A program made the position numbers and the translations under genes. Positions 1 to 12,003 of a stretch of DNA of 64,000 bases are shown in pieces. A model generated the notes under the pieces. It saw only the letters and a program-made list of their open reading frames with translations. It searched no databases and was not told where the DNA came from. The DNA comes from Lunularia cruciata (taxonomy: Eukaryota > Streptophyta > Marchantiopsida > Lunulariales > Lunulariaceae): the NCBI GenBank assembly GCA_948567375.1, contig OX419758.1:59649001-59713000 (forward strand), written 5' to 3'. How positions within the stretch are numbered: position 1 is the stretch's first letter; the number at the start of each line of letters is the position of its first letter.

Positions 1-320
1 CCCTATTGTTGACATCGGTAACAACTTAGGATACCAATAGGCCAAGCGTGCCCCATGATGTATAAAGACTCACCTAGAAATCTCATCTCTCCATATACAA
101 AGTACCTATGTACTTGTATACCTACTTATAGTATTGTAGCTAGTCAAATGTTAATCCCATCAAACAACTCCAATAGACATACTTCCTCTACTAGATATTA
201 CCAAGCAATGAGTGTGGTATCTAGAGGTATCAAGTTAATCAACTCTAGAGTCTCATCCTCACACTGTTCTCCTAGTGCTACAAAGGCTCCATTCCAAGCC
301 TATTGCACCAGATGATCCAC
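1..320 (-). pseudogene. M3 cytosine-C5 methyltransferase, N-terminal fragment
   Basis: The reverse complement aligns with 41158-41370 of M1, the part coding for methyltransferase motif I (SAM-binding, ELFGG type) and motif II (VERDE). The copy has lost its reading frame and runs off the window edge, so catalytic motif IV is not visible. It shows that the methyltransferase was already part of the element when this old copy inserted, and was not added to a single recent copy. Confidence 0.75.
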
Positions 321-2411
321 ATGTTACTACAATGCCTCCTCTGAACTCCACAAAAGAACATCCAAGGTGGATAGAACAATCCTATTTGTACTCCAAATCC
401 AAGTGATCTCCTCTTGTACTAGAATATCCTTAACATGTGCATTCCACTCCAATAAGTCACCAAGCCAAGTAATAAAATCACTAAAAGTTGAATATTGATG
501 CCGCCACGGTCCCAAACTAGAGTGAGCCAAGATTGCTACAACTAAAGTGTACAAGTAAGTGACATACTCATCCCTCTCTTGACTGCCAACCTGGTCTATA
601 GGAGGCTATCTCCTCCCAATAGTCAATACTAAAACCCATGAGGTACAACACTACTCTTGCAACTAACACATCATATGACTTAACTATTGTTGCAATGGCC
701 TGAGCTCTCACTACATAGCTATCAATCGGATGATCAAGCTGAATTTGAACAACATGCTCTCCACATGTGATGTACTATGTAGAACCATCCCCCTAGAGAT
801 GTCTAGATTTGAAATAGACACCTTTCCACATTGGTCTTTTGTAACTCCAGACCAACAAATGTAGCCTTCCTCAACATAAGGGCATGTGCACCAGAGTCTA
901 GTCAGACCCTTTGTGGTGTATAGACCTTCCTTGAAGGTCCCACCAAAAAAAATCCCACTTTTGTTATCCAATATGACAACCATAGGTGTAAATCATGCTT
1001 GCTCAAGGCCAGTCTAATTGGTAACTCCTTCAATCTAGCTATTATTGCTTGCCATAAACCACTAGTTGTTGAGCAAATCCTATGTTCCTCAACCAAGTCA
1101 ACTCCACTATCAACCACCTTTGCTCTAGTAGTAGGAACCACATCATCTCTACCCTCACAAAGCATGGTAGCCAATTGGAACACTGGGGCTAGATCAACTC
1201 CCGATGTAAACATGTCATTGGCTAGGAATAATGGAAACACATAATCAATTGAGCGGCCCCCAAAATTGAGCTACCCCCAACATTGAGCTAGACTCAATGG
1301 GTGTAGTGGCAGGTAGCTGACTAGTAGGTAGTCAACATGCATCCCATCACCACCTACCACACCTATACTAGGACATCTAGGAGCCATGGATGTTGTCTAT
1401 AGTGCCTCAAAGAGTGTAAAAGATTAGGGAAGTTTGACTTGTCTACCAACCTCTCCTCTTTGTGTGTCCAACTCCATTGATGCTCCTCTAGGCTCTAAAG
1501 CACGTATTGCATTCCTAGTCACTACGGCAGATGCATCCACCTATGTTGCTCCACACATGAAGTCTCAAATATCTCTATCACCCGCATATGAAGTGGGAGC
1601 CTCAACACCCAAATCTGATCTCCTCTGAGCTATGGCCATGCTAGCCAATCTCTACTCCAACTACTTAATGTAAATAGCCATGGCTGTATCAAAACTAAGT
1701 GCAAGTACTACACCCCTACTATGTGTGGATCCTCTACCAATGCCTTGTCCTCCATGACCTAGAGCTCCTCTACCACCTACCATAGCAACTCTACCACTCT
1801 GTAACTCCAAGTGTAGGTCAAAGCATCAACCAAATCTATGACAATGCTCATATTGTTTTTGAGATGGCTATGATGCACCTTAAGGTATCAGGTCCGCTGC
1901 CTTGAGTGCACTCTCTCTTGTAGTGAGGTCCACTACAAGTCCAACAAGCAACACCACCACTCATTGGTTGCTATTGACCCAAAAATGAAGGTAAGGGTCT
2001 AGCTACACTAGGGATCCACTTGCTCCATAGGATTTGGGCTGTCCATCCTATCCTCAAAAACCTACATGGCATGGTGCACTCTACTACACTCTAGAAGACG
2101 TAGCAATTGTGGATGAGGTCTCTCAACCAAATCCAAATATCACCATTCTCTCCTCCACCATGTTGAGCTCAATATGCTCAGCCAAACCAAAGACCATTGC
2201 CAAAGTAGGCAAAGGAGCATGTAACAACATAGCATCATGGACTCTACGTCGCAACTTCCATCCAATATCCCATATCAAAATTGGATTGCTAGGGCCTCAA
2301 TAACTCCATGAGTAAATTGATCAGCAGTCTCATGCAAGTTTATGCCTTGCATAGGCTCTCTTTAGCCCTCCCTTGGAAATCTTGCAAGCTCCTCAGCTTG
2401 TCAATCTACAT
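321..2411 (-). pseudogene. M3 gag C-terminal half and protease, degenerate
   Basis: Reverse-strand translation gives recognisable pieces of the M polyprotein. They include the segment before the methyltransferase (327-554), the stretch ending in VGPSRKVYTPQRV just before the protease active site (902-1240), the zinc-knuckle region near 1800-1970 and the gag C-terminus at 2034-2400. Order and spacing match M1. Multiple stops and small indels make it non-coding. It breaks at 2411 where A1 was inserted and resumes at 16561. Confidence 0.82.
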
Positions 2412-3101
2412 TGTAGTACCCATTTGTGCATGTATGTAGTAATGTGATATTTAGTTTGGTAAAACTAGTACTTGAGAGATATTATATATAGAGATAAAAG
2501 ATGGTTCTACATTAGTCATGACTAGCAAAAGTTAGTCATAGCTAAGATAGAGAGGAACTTACTTTAGAGGAAGTAGAAAAGATGAGCACCACTATTTTGG
2601 ATTCTAGTGTGTTGACTTGGTATTATTCTTAAGTGTTTGGCTTTGAGGAAAGAGTTGAGAACTCTTGGGCACACAATCCTTTTTGTTTTGGATTCTTCTA
2701 TAGTCCAAGGATAGCCCATGTGAAGGACTCCTTGACTTAGTGGTTGGGTCAAGATAAGATCATATGCTTAGTGGAATATGCCCATGTGGATGGATATTTC
2801 TTTATACATTTTGACTTTACTTGACTTTTAGCCTAGTAACTTGAGTTACTCTAATAATTAGTAACTTTGGTGCATAATTATTTCACAAGTATATAAACTA
2901 GGGGTGAGGAGGTACTCATTATCCTTTCATTTGCAACTATCTCTCTCTCATTGAGTTCTCTAGTGAGCAATGTCTTGAGTCTTGGTGTGTTAGCCTTGGA
3001 GGAGTATGATGGAGTTGGGGTTCCTTGCCTTCTTAATCTATGGTGCGCTACCATAATAGCAATCAAAGGTTCATCCTGAGTGAGAGACAGGCTGGATCAC
3101 A
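2412..3101 (+). repeat. A1 5' LTR
   Basis: A 690-bp direct repeat of 15869-16560. It starts TGTAGTACCC, where other copies have TGTAACACCC, and ends in CACA. A TATATAAA box lies at 2890-2897, about 210 bp before the LTR end, the expected place for a U3 promoter. The end boundary was set from the other A LTRs, which end GGCTCACA. Confidence 0.88.
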
Positions 3102-3142
3102 TTTTTGATTCCATTCACAAGACCTCTCTAAAAGGCAAGATA

Positions 3143-3313
3143 ATGTTTCGTGTACAATTCTATATTAAACAGAAGGAGGTTATGAGAGTTCACTTTGAGA
3201 GAACTTTAGGGGAGGAGAGGGATAAAATTATGTTAGAAAACTTGGACCCATTTGTATACCCTTTAGTTCATTATGACTTCTTTGAGGTGATTTTGTACAT
3301 CTTGTACACTTGA
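3143..3313 (+). CDS. A1 small conserved pre-gag ORF (56 codons)
   Basis: This short ORF lies just after the 5' LTR and starts MFRVQFYIKQKE. It is kept in A2 (46599-46823) and A3 (63582-63752, -) with the same start and mostly conservative changes. The predicted peptide is charged at first, then ends in an aromatic hydrophobic stretch (VILYILYT). I do not recognise the family. It could be a leader peptide or the start of a longer ancestral pre-gag ORF, since A2 runs on 18 codons further. Confidence 0.45.
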   Translation: MFRVQFYIKQKEVMRVHFERTLGEERDKIMLENLDPFVYPLVHYDFFEVILYILYT

Positions 3314-3824
3314 GAGGATTTGGAGAGATTGTGTGAGATGGATTGTAGATTTTGAGGAATAAGGTGATTTTGGGCAAAATCTCAACTTTGAGATCTGGAC
3401 TTGAAATTTCTACATATGATAGATTGGGTTATCTTTTAGTTAGCACACTTGAAATTATTGTGAGAGCTACTATGTGAACTAGGCTAGAATTTTTGAAATT
3501 TGATAGGGTAAATTGCTCCTAGAGTAGAAACTAAAGAGTAAATTGCTCGCAACTACATGATCTTTGGAAAATCATACAAAGTCAGCCATTTCTTCAATTT
3601 TAGTGGATTTTTCTGAAATTTTTCAAGAAAATTCAATGCATTGTATCCTACCTACTGACACAATTAGTGAATGATCAGTCTTGCGCAGAGAGCTATGAGT
3701 TTTTAAAGTGAGGGGGATAGTTTTCAGACCAAATTTGAAATATGTGTGCTGAATAGAAAATTATCTAGTCCAAATGGCTCAATGAAAAGATCTGAAATTT
3801 TGCAAGGAAGTACTCCCTAGAGTT

Positions 3825-4445
3825 GTGATTAAGTGTGCAGAATTTCAGAGAACTATAACATACCAGTTGAGAGATTTGAGTGACATTGTGAAGAAGGGTC
3901 AATTTTGCAAAGTTGAGATCTCATGCATTAGGAGTTTGAGAGCAACAAAAACCATGTTTGAGTGTTTAGATTCATCTTGGGAACATGGAGGGTCATCAAG
4001 AGTGAAAATCAAGACTATGCAAGGTTCCCCAAGAGTTTGAGGTGATTTTAGGGGTGTATTTGAAAGAAAAAGAGTCTAGAATAGAATTTGAAGAGAGTGT
4101 TGAGAGGATCCAAAAACCTACATGACTTGGAGGAAAGAGTGAGTCTAAGTGCTTTTTATGTAGAGAGAAGGGAAATAAAGCAAGTTCATGTCCATTAAAT
4201 TTGAGAGCAAGAGATTGAGGGAAAGAAGAGGTTTACTTGACTTGGGTTTGCATGGAGCATGGACCTTCTTCACCAAGATTGGGAGGGAGAAGATCTAAGA
4301 ACAAGGAGTTGTGTGAGGTTTGTGGAGTGGAAGGACTTCCAAAAAGACATGATTTAGAAGAGTAAAACAACTTTTGGAGACTTTGGTGAAAGATCTTGGA
4401 GAGAGTCTTAGTACAACTACAAAAATACTAGTGATGGAGATAGTG
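3825..4445 (+). pseudogene. A1 accessory zinc-knuckle ORF, broken
   Basis: Homologue of the pre-gag ORF at 47256-47888 in A2. The first part (3825-4040) is open. The remainder is shifted and interrupted, and one knuckle cysteine is altered in the stretch near 4150-4190. The function is unknown. The knuckle suggests nucleic-acid binding, but this copy is not translatable as a whole. Confidence 0.6.
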
Positions 4446-4668
4446 ATGGAGATAATCTTTCAACTTATAGATAAACTATCCATGAGAGTTAGATTAATAT
4501 GCACTCTAGGATTTGATGTTGCTATAGAAATCTTGGAGTAACCTAAACCTTTTGTGCTCCCTAGGGTGGATTACTCTCAAATGGTGTTAGTCATGTATAT
4601 ACTCTGTTAGTTATAGAGTGAGAGCAAAGAAAAAAATTGAGAGAAAAGAAAGATAGTGAGGGGTTAAG

Positions 4669-6784
4669 ATGTGGAAACTTCCGATTTTCTTTGGCAAGGA
4701 TGGAGAAGGTGTGGAGGCCTTTGTGAGAGACTTCAAGAGAGCTTGCATAGAAAACAATGAGAGGAGGAAGAATGAGTGGGCCTCATTACTACCAGATTTC
4801 TTTGAGGATGCAACACTTACATGGTATGAGTCAAAATACCAAAAGAGAGAGTGGAGAGATGGGCAAGAAGAGTCTTGGGAGAGTTTGACTTCAGCACCCA
4901 TTAATAACTTTCTTCTAGATGAGAGTTATGAGAGATTGATGAGTGAGGTTACCTTTCTCAAGCAAAGAGATGGAGAGAAAATGAGAGTCTACGTGGAAAG
5001 AGTAGAGAAGTTAGAGTCTAGATTTTGCATAGTGTTGAGGAAGGGTAAGGATGATGTGGAGAATACTATGATTGGCATAGGAGCTATGCTCACCAAGAAT
5101 TTTGTGAGAGGGTTGAGACCATAGATTAGAAGCAAGGTAAGATATGAGAAATCTTCTTCCAAGTTTGAAGCTATCAAGATTGCAATTTTTATGGAGGAGA
5201 GTTGGAAGGGGATGAGAGTGATTTAGTGGTGAAGGAGGTTGTGCATCCTCCTCAAGGCTACAAGTATGGGGGAACTTCTGATAGTTTTGTGGCAAGGGTT
5301 GCACCACAAGTAGTAGTTGCTCCAATTCTTGCACCTCCACCAAAAGATCCACTTCAAACTATCACAAAACAACTTGCAGATCTCAAGATCAATGTGGTGC
5401 AACCATGGGAGAAGAGAGAGCTGGATCAGAATATAGGGAGAGGGCCTAGGAGTTATGGAAACTATCCATATAGAGGAGGCAAACCAACCAACAATTTCAA
5501 TGATTGAAATTGTTGTGGTTGTGGAGCAAGAGGCCATATCCAAAAGAATTGCCCAAATTCTACTTACCATGGAGGAAGGGGTTATGAGGGAGCCAATAGA
5601 GGGAAAGAGGGAGGTAGTGAAACCCAAGTGGCTCCTAATCCAAACAAAGGTAAGAGTATAGCATCCATAGATGTGGTCAATAGTAAGTGTAATACTCCAA
5701 GGACAAGAGAAGAGAGAAAACACAGATTGCACACTCAAACATTCGATGCCCCAAGGGAGCACCTTCTCTTTATTATATAGACAAAGAGGATCTCCTCCAA
5801 GGAAGCTCCACCATAGGATTAGGGACACAGATAAGTGACATGTCAGCAAGCTCCACCCTTGGATTACTTACTTGGGATGGGTGACCTGTCTGGTCTAGGT
5901 CCTATCTGGTTGGTCAAACAAGCTTTGATCAAAGGGAATCTTTTAGGGAATCTTCCTGTAAGAATCTCAGAATCACGAGTAAGGTACCGTTGGAAAGCTC
6001 TCAATGAGACAAAGCAAGGGGGAGGGAAGGCCGGCCTTTCCTCCATTTGGGGGGGGGGGAATCTGCACATTTTTGAGGCCTAATTCATCCGTTTAGGCCT
6101 CCAAAATTGTCTTCAAAGATTTTAGGCATATTTCGGTTCCTACTCTATTAGTAGAAGCCCCCTTTTGGTGATACCTCTTTCTGATCTGTTTAGTCCATCA
6201 TGTGTAACATCCTTCCACATGTTACCAAACCAATTCTCACATTTAAATCATATGTCTAGCTATTGGTTCTAAGGTTCTCAAGTCTATTTTGGTTTCTGCC
6301 CTATTAGTAGAAGTACTCTTTTGGTGATACTTCTATCTGATCTATTTTGACCATCATGTATAACATCATTCTAGATGTTACCAAACCAAATTTCACATCT
6401 AGATCATATGGCTAACCCTTGGTATTACAGTAAGTATGAGAAGGGAGAGTGCTCAAACTCCAAGGGTCTTAATTTGGAGCTTTTGGCACAAGAGAAGGAA
6501 GAGAGCTCATTTTGTAGAGGATGTTCATTATTCTCAAGGATTTACTCCAAGGATACTCCCATGTCTACTAGGAGCACTCTTGCCTCAACACCATCAACAA
6601 CAAAGACTCCAAGGAAGAAGTTGGGGATGGAGGATTTCTTGATTTCAAAGCAATAATAGAACTGCAATGTGTTGGAGGATGTTGGTAGTCACAAAGCTAA
6701 CATCATAGTGGGCCAATTGATTGCTTTGAACCTTACCTTGAGAAAAGAGCTTAGAGATGGTTTGAGTTCTACAAGGAGCAAGAG
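4669..6784 (+). pseudogene. A1 gag, broken and interrupted by D1
   Basis: The first 151 codons (4669-5124) are open and match A2 gag from its start. They include the capsid-type stretch with WASLLPDFFEDA and FLKQRDGEKMRVYVERVEKL. A stop follows at 5122-5124, a frameshift follows, and an open piece continues at 5202-5507. The zinc knuckle near 5510-5560 has lost its second cysteine context. D1 interrupts at 5688, gag resumes at 6430, and F interrupts again at 6785. The start ATG was chosen because A2 and A3 use the same position. Confidence 0.8.
5688..6429. mobile_element. D1: solo LTR of family D inside A1 gag
   Basis: A 742-bp sequence bounded by TGTAATAC and GTATTACA, which are inverted to each other, and flanked by a perfect 5-bp target duplication GTAAG (5683-5687 and 6430-6434). 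Removing it restores continuity with the uninterrupted A2 sequence. It has no internal region, so it is a solo LTR left by LTR-LTR recombination. A G homopolymer lies at about 6050-6059. Related LTRs lie at 22688, 23752 and 25611. Confidence 0.93.
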
Positions 6785-7209
6785 TGTAAAAGACCAAAGT
6801 CGAGGAGAGAAATAGGAGAATGGAAACTCACATTGGGACACTTGAATGAGGGAAAACTCCGAATGCCTAGCATGAGCTTCAGCTTTGGTATTTACAAGTA
6901 GCATATAAGGCCCTTGAGAAGCTTCTCAAGAAGCTTCCTTGAGCTGCTTTCTTAGAGTGCAAGCCAAGTTAACTAGGAAGCTTCTCAAAAAGCTTCCTTC
7001 TAGAAGCCGCCTACTTGGCGTGCAAGCTAAGCTAGTTAGAAGCTTTTAGTAGCTTCCTTCTAGAAGCTACCTGCTTGGGATGCAGGTTAACTAGTTGGGA
7101 AGCTTCCCAAGAAGCTTCTTAGATGCTTTTGGAATATTCTAGGCTAATTTTTTTTATTCTCTACTTTGTTAGCTTTATTAGCTATGTTGCTAAACTCCAT
7201 ACTATTCCA
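6785..7209 (-). repeat. F 3' LTR
   Basis: A 425-bp LTR, direct repeat of 12004-12369. It holds about 3.4 copies of a roughly 60-bp unit (6913-7135), each built round the palindrome GAAGCTTC. The 5' LTR has one unit fewer, which explains most of the length difference of 59 bp. Confidence 0.9.
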
Positions 7210-7222
7210 TATTCCCCCACCA
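7210..7222 (-). other. F polypurine tract
   Basis: On the minus strand this reads TGGTGGGGGAATA directly upstream of the 3' LTR, the site where plus-strand DNA synthesis is primed in LTR elements. The position and purine run fit; the exact cleavage point is not determined. Confidence 0.75.
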
Positions 7223-7249
7223 CTAGTTGGTGACGTCCTCGTTGCCATT

Positions 7250-8403
7250 GAAGCTTCAAACTCTTGGATTGCTATCTGTGCATTCTAGAGGTGAGAAAGA
7301 GGTTCCCATGTGGCATCATGAAGGGGATACCCTTTCCAAAGGACCTTGTACTCTATATGTTGGTGGCGTCCGCATTGGATGTGGCAACATGCAAGGATAT
7401 GATAAACTTTGTACTCCTCATGATCATTGATAGGGATTGGAAGAGGAGGAGGTTGGACTCAAGAGGAGAAAGAAGAGGGATTATGAACAAAGGGTTTCAA
7501 CTTGGAAACATGAAAGATAGGATGGATGCGCATGTGAGGAGGCAAAGCAAGTCAATAAGCAACAAGAGAAACAATTTGGGTGAAATCAAAAGGTCCTATC
7601 CAATTAGGGGCAAGTTTACAAACTTGGGTATCAAGTGGGAGGGGTAGATTACTAGAGGATATTATAAATTTATCACCAACTTCAAAGGTGAGATCACAAA
7701 GATGATGGTCCACATATTGTTTGTGAGGATTCTGAGCAATAAGGAGGTGAGATTTGGCTTGTAGGAGAGATTCGGAGATGGTGGTCAAGAAGGTTGAAGT
7801 ATGGGTGAATTGAGACAGAGGAGGAGAAAGAAGAGAATCCGGGACAAGCAGATCTTGGCCAAAATTGAGAAAGAAAGGAGAGAATCCGGTGCTTGCTTGT
7901 TTAGAATTATTATATGCAAACTCCATAGCTACAAGACATTGATCCCAATTGGTATGGTGAATGTTGATGAAGGCCCAAAGCATATCTTCCAAGGTGCGAT
8001 TTGCATGTTCAGTTTGTCCATCAGTTTGAGGATGATAGGCTGTGGACAAAGCAAGCTTGGTGCCAAGTAGCTGGAAGAGTGCTTGCCAAAACTTTTTGAT
8101 GAAGTGAGGATCACGGTCAGAGATGAGTACACATGGCATCTCATGATGTTTGTAGACATTATCAAAGTAGAGTTGCGGCAAGGTTGGAGCATCCACAATA
8201 TCAACCATTGATGCCAAATGGATTTGCTTAGTAAGCTTATCCACAAACACCACAATTGCTATGTGAACTTCTTGTGTTTTGGGTAAGGAGGTGATGAGAT
8301 CTAAGCTCACATGTTCCCAATGAGTAGTTGGAATGGGAAGTGGCTGAAGGAGTCCACTCGGCTTGTGGTTAGTGGCCTTGTTACATTGACAAATCTCACA
8401 CAA
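7250..8403 (-). pseudogene. F integrase with C-terminal chromodomain
   Basis: The main open stretch, 7552-8403 (283 codons), starts within the zinc-binding end (CEICQCNK). It contains the catalytic core with Asp in VSLDLI, Asp in LISDRDPHF and Glu in QTDGQTEHANRT, then a GPF-type C-terminal segment. After a frame break, codons at about 7290-7400 read IEYKVLWKGYPLHDATWEPL, a typical chromodomain with aromatic-cage-like residues. Chromoviral integrases use this domain to direct insertion to marked chromatin. The upstream zinc-finger His residues lie beyond the open stretch. Confidence 0.88.
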
Positions 8404-10321
8404 TCAAACAAAGTCCCAAACATCTAGTGTCATATTGGACCACCACCATTGGCATTGGAGGGTGCCCAAGGTCTTGTCCACTCCCATGTGACTAGCTAGT
8501 AGTAAATCATGGGCTTCTTGAAGGCACATAAGTCAAAGATCACCTTTGGTTGGAACATAGATCTGGTCCATATGGGATAGAAGGCCTTCCTTGAAGGAGA
8601 AGGTGTTGTATTCCTTGTTGAATACTGTCAGACAACCTTGTACCATTTTGAAGAAGGGATCTTGTTGTAGAGCTGATCAAAACTCATTTTGGACCTTGGG
8701 ATCAATTGACATCGTCGTAATTGCTGCCGTGATGAGAGGAAGAGCCTTCAAATCAGGTTGTCATGATAGAGCATTAGGGATGATGTGGAACCGACCTGGT
8801 TTGCACTCAAGTTTGATGTCAAACAATTGGAGTTGCTCTTCCTATTGATGATGTTGATTCTTCATGTGCTCCAACTGTAGTGTTTGCAACAATGGCTTGT
8901 GATGAATTTGCATGATCACTTGTTTCCTTAAGAGATATTGCCTCCATACCTTGGTGGCATGTATCATTGCAAGTTGTTCCTGATCTCAAGTAGAGTAATT
9001 TCTTTTAGTTGTATTTAGTCAATGAGACACAAAGGCAATGGGATGCAGTCTATTTGGGAATTCTTGTTGCAACACAGCTCCAATTGCAAAGTTAGAAGCA
9101 TCAAAATCAACCACACAAGGTAGTTGAGGATCATATGGTTGAAGAATGGGTCTTGAAGACACCATATGCTTTAACTTCTGGAATGCTTCTTCATGCTTGG
9201 TGGCCCACTGGAAGCTCAAGTTCTTTCCTAAGAGGTCAATCAATGGTGCAGCCACATGAGCATAATAGTGGATGAATGGTCGGTGGCCAATCTATTGAAT
9301 GCCCGTACTTCTATAGCATCCTTTGGGGTAGGCCAATCAATAATGGCCTTGATCTTTTCTTCTTCTATCTTGATCTCCTCTGATGAGATCTTATGACCCA
9401 AGAAGGTAACCTTCTTCTCCAAAAGGCACACTGCCACTTCTTGCAGTAAAATTTCCATTATCGTAGTCGTCTTAGGACTTCTCACACATGATTCACATGT
9501 TCTATCTCTATCTTGCTATAGATTAAGATATCATCCAAGAACACCACCATGGACCAATCCAATAGTCCATCCAAGACCCAATGCATTTGATCCATGAAGA
9601 CTATTGGAGCATTATTGAGTCCAAAAGGTAGAACTCTCCACTCAAAATGCCCATACCTTGTGCAAAAGACAATCTTTTGCACATCCTCTCTATCAATAGG
9701 AATTTGCCAATAGCCGCTACAAAGATCCAGCTTGGAAATGTAGCATGCTCCACTTAGTTGATCAAGCAAGTCATCGATCCAAGGTAAAGGATATGCATTC
9801 TTCACAGTTTGCTTATTGAGCCCAGATAATCAATACAAAAACAAAGTCCTCCATCCTTCTTTGGAACAAATAGTACCGGTGCTTTCCAAGGAGAGGTACT
9901 ATATTGTCTGAAATCCTTCTCCAACAACTTTGTAAGTGTTATTTGCAACTCCTCCAACTCCTTTGGTGAGAGCCAAATAGATTGGTCTACTCATTGGAAT
10001 ACTCCCTGACAATAACTTGATCTTGAAGAGCATACCTCAATCAGAGGGTAATCCCTTTGGCAAATCATCCGGAAACACATCTGCAAACTCCTCAACTATC
10101 CAATCAACCATTGCTTGATGAGGGTCTCGGCCCTCCGTAGATTTTTCTTGTGCAATCGGCTTGATCCACATCACGAATACAGACTTATCTTCCTCCAAAG
10201 CTTGCTCTATGGCTGCTTTACTAACAAACTTCCCTTTTAGGGACTCATCTCTCTTCCAAGCTTGCTCCCTAGTTGCCTTCTTGGCAAACTTCCCATCTTG
10301 GGACTCATCTCCCCTCCAAGT
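8404..10321 (-). pseudogene. F reverse transcriptase and RNase H, broken
   Basis: RT pieces at 9482-9805 read KLDLCSGYWQIPI, LPFGLNNAP and VVFLDDILIYS. The active site is LDDI, with the two catalytic Asp residues kept and Leu at the second position of the box. The piece at 9240-9485 covers the RT thumb (KVTFLGHKIS). That at 9019-9255 covers the connection and RNase H start (VVDFDASNFAIGAVLQQE), holding the first RNase H Asp. Frame breaks separate them, so no functional enzyme is encoded. Confidence 0.87.
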
Positions 10322-10921
10322 TCACTCTATGGCTACCTTCTTGACAAACTTCTCATCTTGGGACGGACTATTCTTAGGTGTCTTATTGAGAGGTGCCAAA
10401 CAACCTAATCGAAAATTCCTACCTTGGTGTTGTACTTGAATTTGGCATTGGGTCCAATTGAATTGAAACTTATGATATTCAAGCCAAGGTAGACCCAGAA
10501 TGATATCATAGTGTAGAGGTGCCACTAAAAACCTCATACACTCTAAATACTCCTTCCCAATCTTAAAAGTAACAAGATGCAAGGTGCGGAATGCAAAACC
10601 CTTTCTACCATCCACCATCATCAAACTACTTCTAATCACTGGCTTGATAGGAATGCCCAATTCCTTTGCTACTTGCATAGACATGCAATTCTTTGAACTT
10701 CCAGAATCAACCAAAATCCTACAACCCCGATTAGATATCATACCTTGCAAGTGAAGCAAACTTGCATAGATCGAGCCTTCAATCCCGTTGGAACTAATCA
10801 AGTTCCTAGTAGGCGGCTCAAAACTCCTACTAGGATTCCTTGTTTCCCTAATCATTCCGCTCCACAACCTCCACCTGGGCAACTTGTTGAGGTCATCCAT
10901 TCTTGAGTGGACATTCAGCAA
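10322..10921 (-). pseudogene. F aspartic protease segment
   Basis: A 199-codon open segment. The active site reads ILVDSGSSKNCM, the flap side is near SLMMVDG, and the ILG motif reads DIILGLPWLEYH. This is the usual order of a retropepsin-like domain that cuts the Gag-Pol precursor. The frame is open here but separated from gag and RT by stops. Confidence 0.85.
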
Positions 10922-10930
10922 TGCAATGCC

Positions 10931-11732
10931 TCAATTGGCAACAATAAAAACAACCACCATTTTGTTGCAGTTTCTCTCTATTTGCAGTGCCAAGTGGTCA
11001 TTGTTGAATAGCATCAATCTCCATTGGTGTTGGATCCTCCACTTGTGTGTAGTGTATTTGTAGGCTCTATGGAGGTCAAGGTTGAGACCAAGTTGTTGCC
11101 ACCAAGGAATCAAAATGTTTGGACAACCGCATAGCTTCCTCCAAGTGCTGAGGCTCTTGCATGGTTACCTCTAATTTGGTTCTTGCCTTCAAGCCCCTCA
11201 CAAATTGCTCCAGAGCTTCACCTTCCAATATATTTGGAATTTGCATGATGGTGTTTTGGAACTGCATGATGTAACTTCTTACAGAGCCAATCTATTTCAA
11301 CTCTGTCAACTTATCCCGTGCAGCTTGTGTGGCATTTATAGCTTGGAACCGACTAATTATTACGCTCTTGAATTCTGCCCATGTCAAGATTGGTGCAAAA
11401 ATTTGTTGCTCAGCTTGCTCCACTCGGAATCTCCACTATAGCTTTGCTACTCCATCCAATTGGCTAGAAGCCAAGAGAATCTATTTTTGCTCGTCTTGTA
11501 GATTTGTAGCTTCAAAATAACATTCACAATCAAACACAAAATTCTCCACTGCATCTAGAAGATTCTTGCCTTCAAATACCTTAGGTTTAGGGAATCTGAT
11601 CCGATCTTCTCCTTCTTGAATTGGTACTTTCTCCACTTGCTCTTGTTGTTGAAGATCTTGTTCATCCAACAATCGAGTAAGGTGCTTGATTTGTTGCTGC
11701 ATAGCAAGGATAACATTGGGTATTGCCACCAT
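10931..11732 (-). pseudogene. F gag, broken
   Basis: It starts MVAIPNVILAMQQQIKHL at 11732, some 260 bp inside the primer site. A coiled-coil-like Gln/Leu-rich start leads to the gag stretch RFPKPKVFEGKNLLDAVENF. The second open piece, 11076-11267, carries the gag C-terminal helices (ALEQFVRGLKARTKLEV). A likely zinc-knuckle zone lies near 10930-11000 but is degraded. Confidence 0.8.
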
Positions 11733-11991
11733 GGTTGCTACTCTATCACACCACTCCCAATCTATCTAATTTATCAACATATAGAAACATCACGTCCACC
11801 ATTCTCCATACGTTACAATTGGAAGTACCAAGGGTTCCTCAAATATGGTGATCATATGCAAAAAATCTTGTCCAAAGTACGAGGTGATGAATTGTGTGAA
11901 ACAATGCTTGTGTAGTATTTGGATGCAAAAATCCCAATGGTTTGGTGGAAGTGGATTTGGTGGTCCATGAATTCCACATATCTCATTCCTA

Positions 11992-12002
11992 CTCTGATAC
12001 CA
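11992..12002 (-). other. F primer-binding site (initiator Met tRNA)
   Basis: On the minus strand this reads TGGTATCAGAG, one base inside the 5' LTR. It is the standard plant retroelement site complementary to the 3' end of initiator methionine tRNA. It fixes the direction of F and the inner edge of its 5' LTR. Confidence 0.93.
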
Positions 12003-12003
12003 A

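Noticed and set aside
5223-5849. 208-codon minus-strand ORF across A1 gag and D1
   Set aside because: It is the complement of gag codons and runs across the D1 insertion point; no similarity to any protein family was seen.
6047-6062. G homopolymer as a G-quadruplex or assembly artefact
   Set aside because: The matching C run in D4 (25980-25989) shows it is a variable homopolymer of the D LTR.
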